From positions 1 to 13,791 of the forward strand of contig JACKGY010000027.1 in assembly GCA_020639295.1 (NCBI GenBank): a DNA stretch of 13,791 bases, written 5' to 3'. Both the position numbers and the translations under genes were made by a program. The stretch's first letter is position 1. Every line of letters starts with the position of its first letter. This document shows positions 13,471 to 13,791 of this stretch, piece after piece. Below the pieces are notes generated by a model. That model saw nothing but the letters and a program-made list of their open reading frames with translations, made no database searches and was not told the DNA's origin. Source of the DNA: Planctomycetota bacterium (GTDB lineage Bacteria > Planctomycetota > GCA-002687715 > DRQF01).

Positions 13471-13791
13471 TCACTTCCCCGTGAATCGCGGGCTACGCTT
13501 CTCGTTGAAGGCGGTGATCCCCTCCCGGGCATCATCGCTCACGAACAGCCGCTGCTGGAGTTCCCGTTCGAGGGCCAGCCCCTGCTCGAAGGACATCTCG
13601 GCACCGCTGACGCAGGCGCGCTTGATCAGACCGACGGACCGCGAGGCCTTGTGCGGCGGCAGGTACTTCCGGGCGAAGTCGAGGGCCGCCTCCTGGAAGT
13701 CCTCGGCCTCGATGATCTCGTCGACGAGGCCGAGATCGCGCGCCTCCTCGAAGCCGACGTTCTTGCCCTCGATCATCAGCCGCATCGCCTG
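13471..13791 (-). CDS. Crotonase-family protein, C-terminal fragment cut by the window edge
   Basis: Only the last 106 residues are visible; the frame runs open past the right edge ('QAMRLMIEGK' is the first readable stretch). 'LMIEGKNVGFEEARDLGLVDEII' is the standard crotonase segment after the active site, and 'REGITAFNEKRSPRFTGK' is the standard family C-terminus. The catalytic glutamates lie outside, so whether this is a hydratase, isomerase or hydrolase cannot be judged. It is truncated by the window, not by mutation. The stop overlaps the possible GTG start of the MDR gene by 4 nt (GTGA), so it belongs to the same operon, which begins further right. Confidence 0.85.
   Translation of the reverse strand, partial: QAMRLMIEGKNVGFEEARDLGLVDEIIEAEDFQEAALDFARKYLPPHKASRSVGLIKRACVSGAEMSFEQGLALERELQQRLFVSDDAREGITAFNEKRSPRFTGK

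Noticed and set aside
1..13791. tRNA, rRNA, CRISPR, insertion sequence or defence genes
   Set aside because: Scanned by eye on both strands. I saw no tRNA-like cloverleaf, regularly spaced repeats, transposase or integrase motifs, or known defence-system proteins.

Overview
The window is GC-rich DNA with strong G/C third-position bias and tightly packed, often overlapping genes. It reads as a chromosomal piece from a free-living bacterium. The best lineage clue is the secreted 768-residue protein at 871-3177. Its jelly-roll-like repeats and C-terminal domain ending in 'LTNAVVLEIVP' resemble, from memory, large secreted proteins of Planctomycetota and related environmental phyla. I cannot confirm the phylum by search.

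Layout, left to right. (1) 107-709 (-): a small five-helix membrane protein resembling the membrane domain of urate hydroxylase PuuD, without a cytochrome domain. (2) 871-3177 (-): a secreted protein with two tandem domains of about 190 residues, followed by a strong hairpin at 819-851. (3) A 366-bp spacer (3178-3543), then an unrecognised 181-residue helical protein (3544-4089, -). (4) A leftward acyl-CoA operon, 8551 to 4209, probably starting from a promoter at 8587-8615. Its order is SDR dehydrogenase, crotonase-family protein, acyl-CoA dehydrogenase, phenylacetate-CoA-ligase-like enzyme, and a 67-residue two-cysteine protein. (5) Two rightward genes: a five-helix membrane protein (8778-9347) and a HAD-fold protein lacking both motif I aspartates (9487-9975). 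They face a leftward TPR protein (10060-10545) across a 34-bp perfect palindrome that probably terminates both. (6) A second leftward acyl-CoA operon entering from the right edge: a truncated crotonase (13471-13791), a medium-chain dehydrogenase (12440-13468), a canonical enoyl-CoA hydratase (11673-12443) and a 3-hydroxyacyl-CoA dehydrogenase (10754-11659).

The two acyl-CoA operons contain most steps for activating an organic acid to its CoA thioester and oxidising it: ligase, acyl-CoA dehydrogenase, three crotonase-family proteins, an SDR, a 3-hydroxyacyl-CoA dehydrogenase and an MDR reductase. A PaaK-type ligase favours an aromatic or cyclic acid over a plain fatty acid. The committing ring-attacking enzyme, a thiolase, a regulator and a transporter are all absent from the window, so the substrate stays unknown.

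The least ordinary items are the HAD-like protein with a degenerate active site, the small two-cysteine protein coupled to the CoA ligase, and the crotonase lacking both canonical glutamates. I see no RNA genes, CRISPR arrays, insertion sequences, phage genes or other clear mobile elements.
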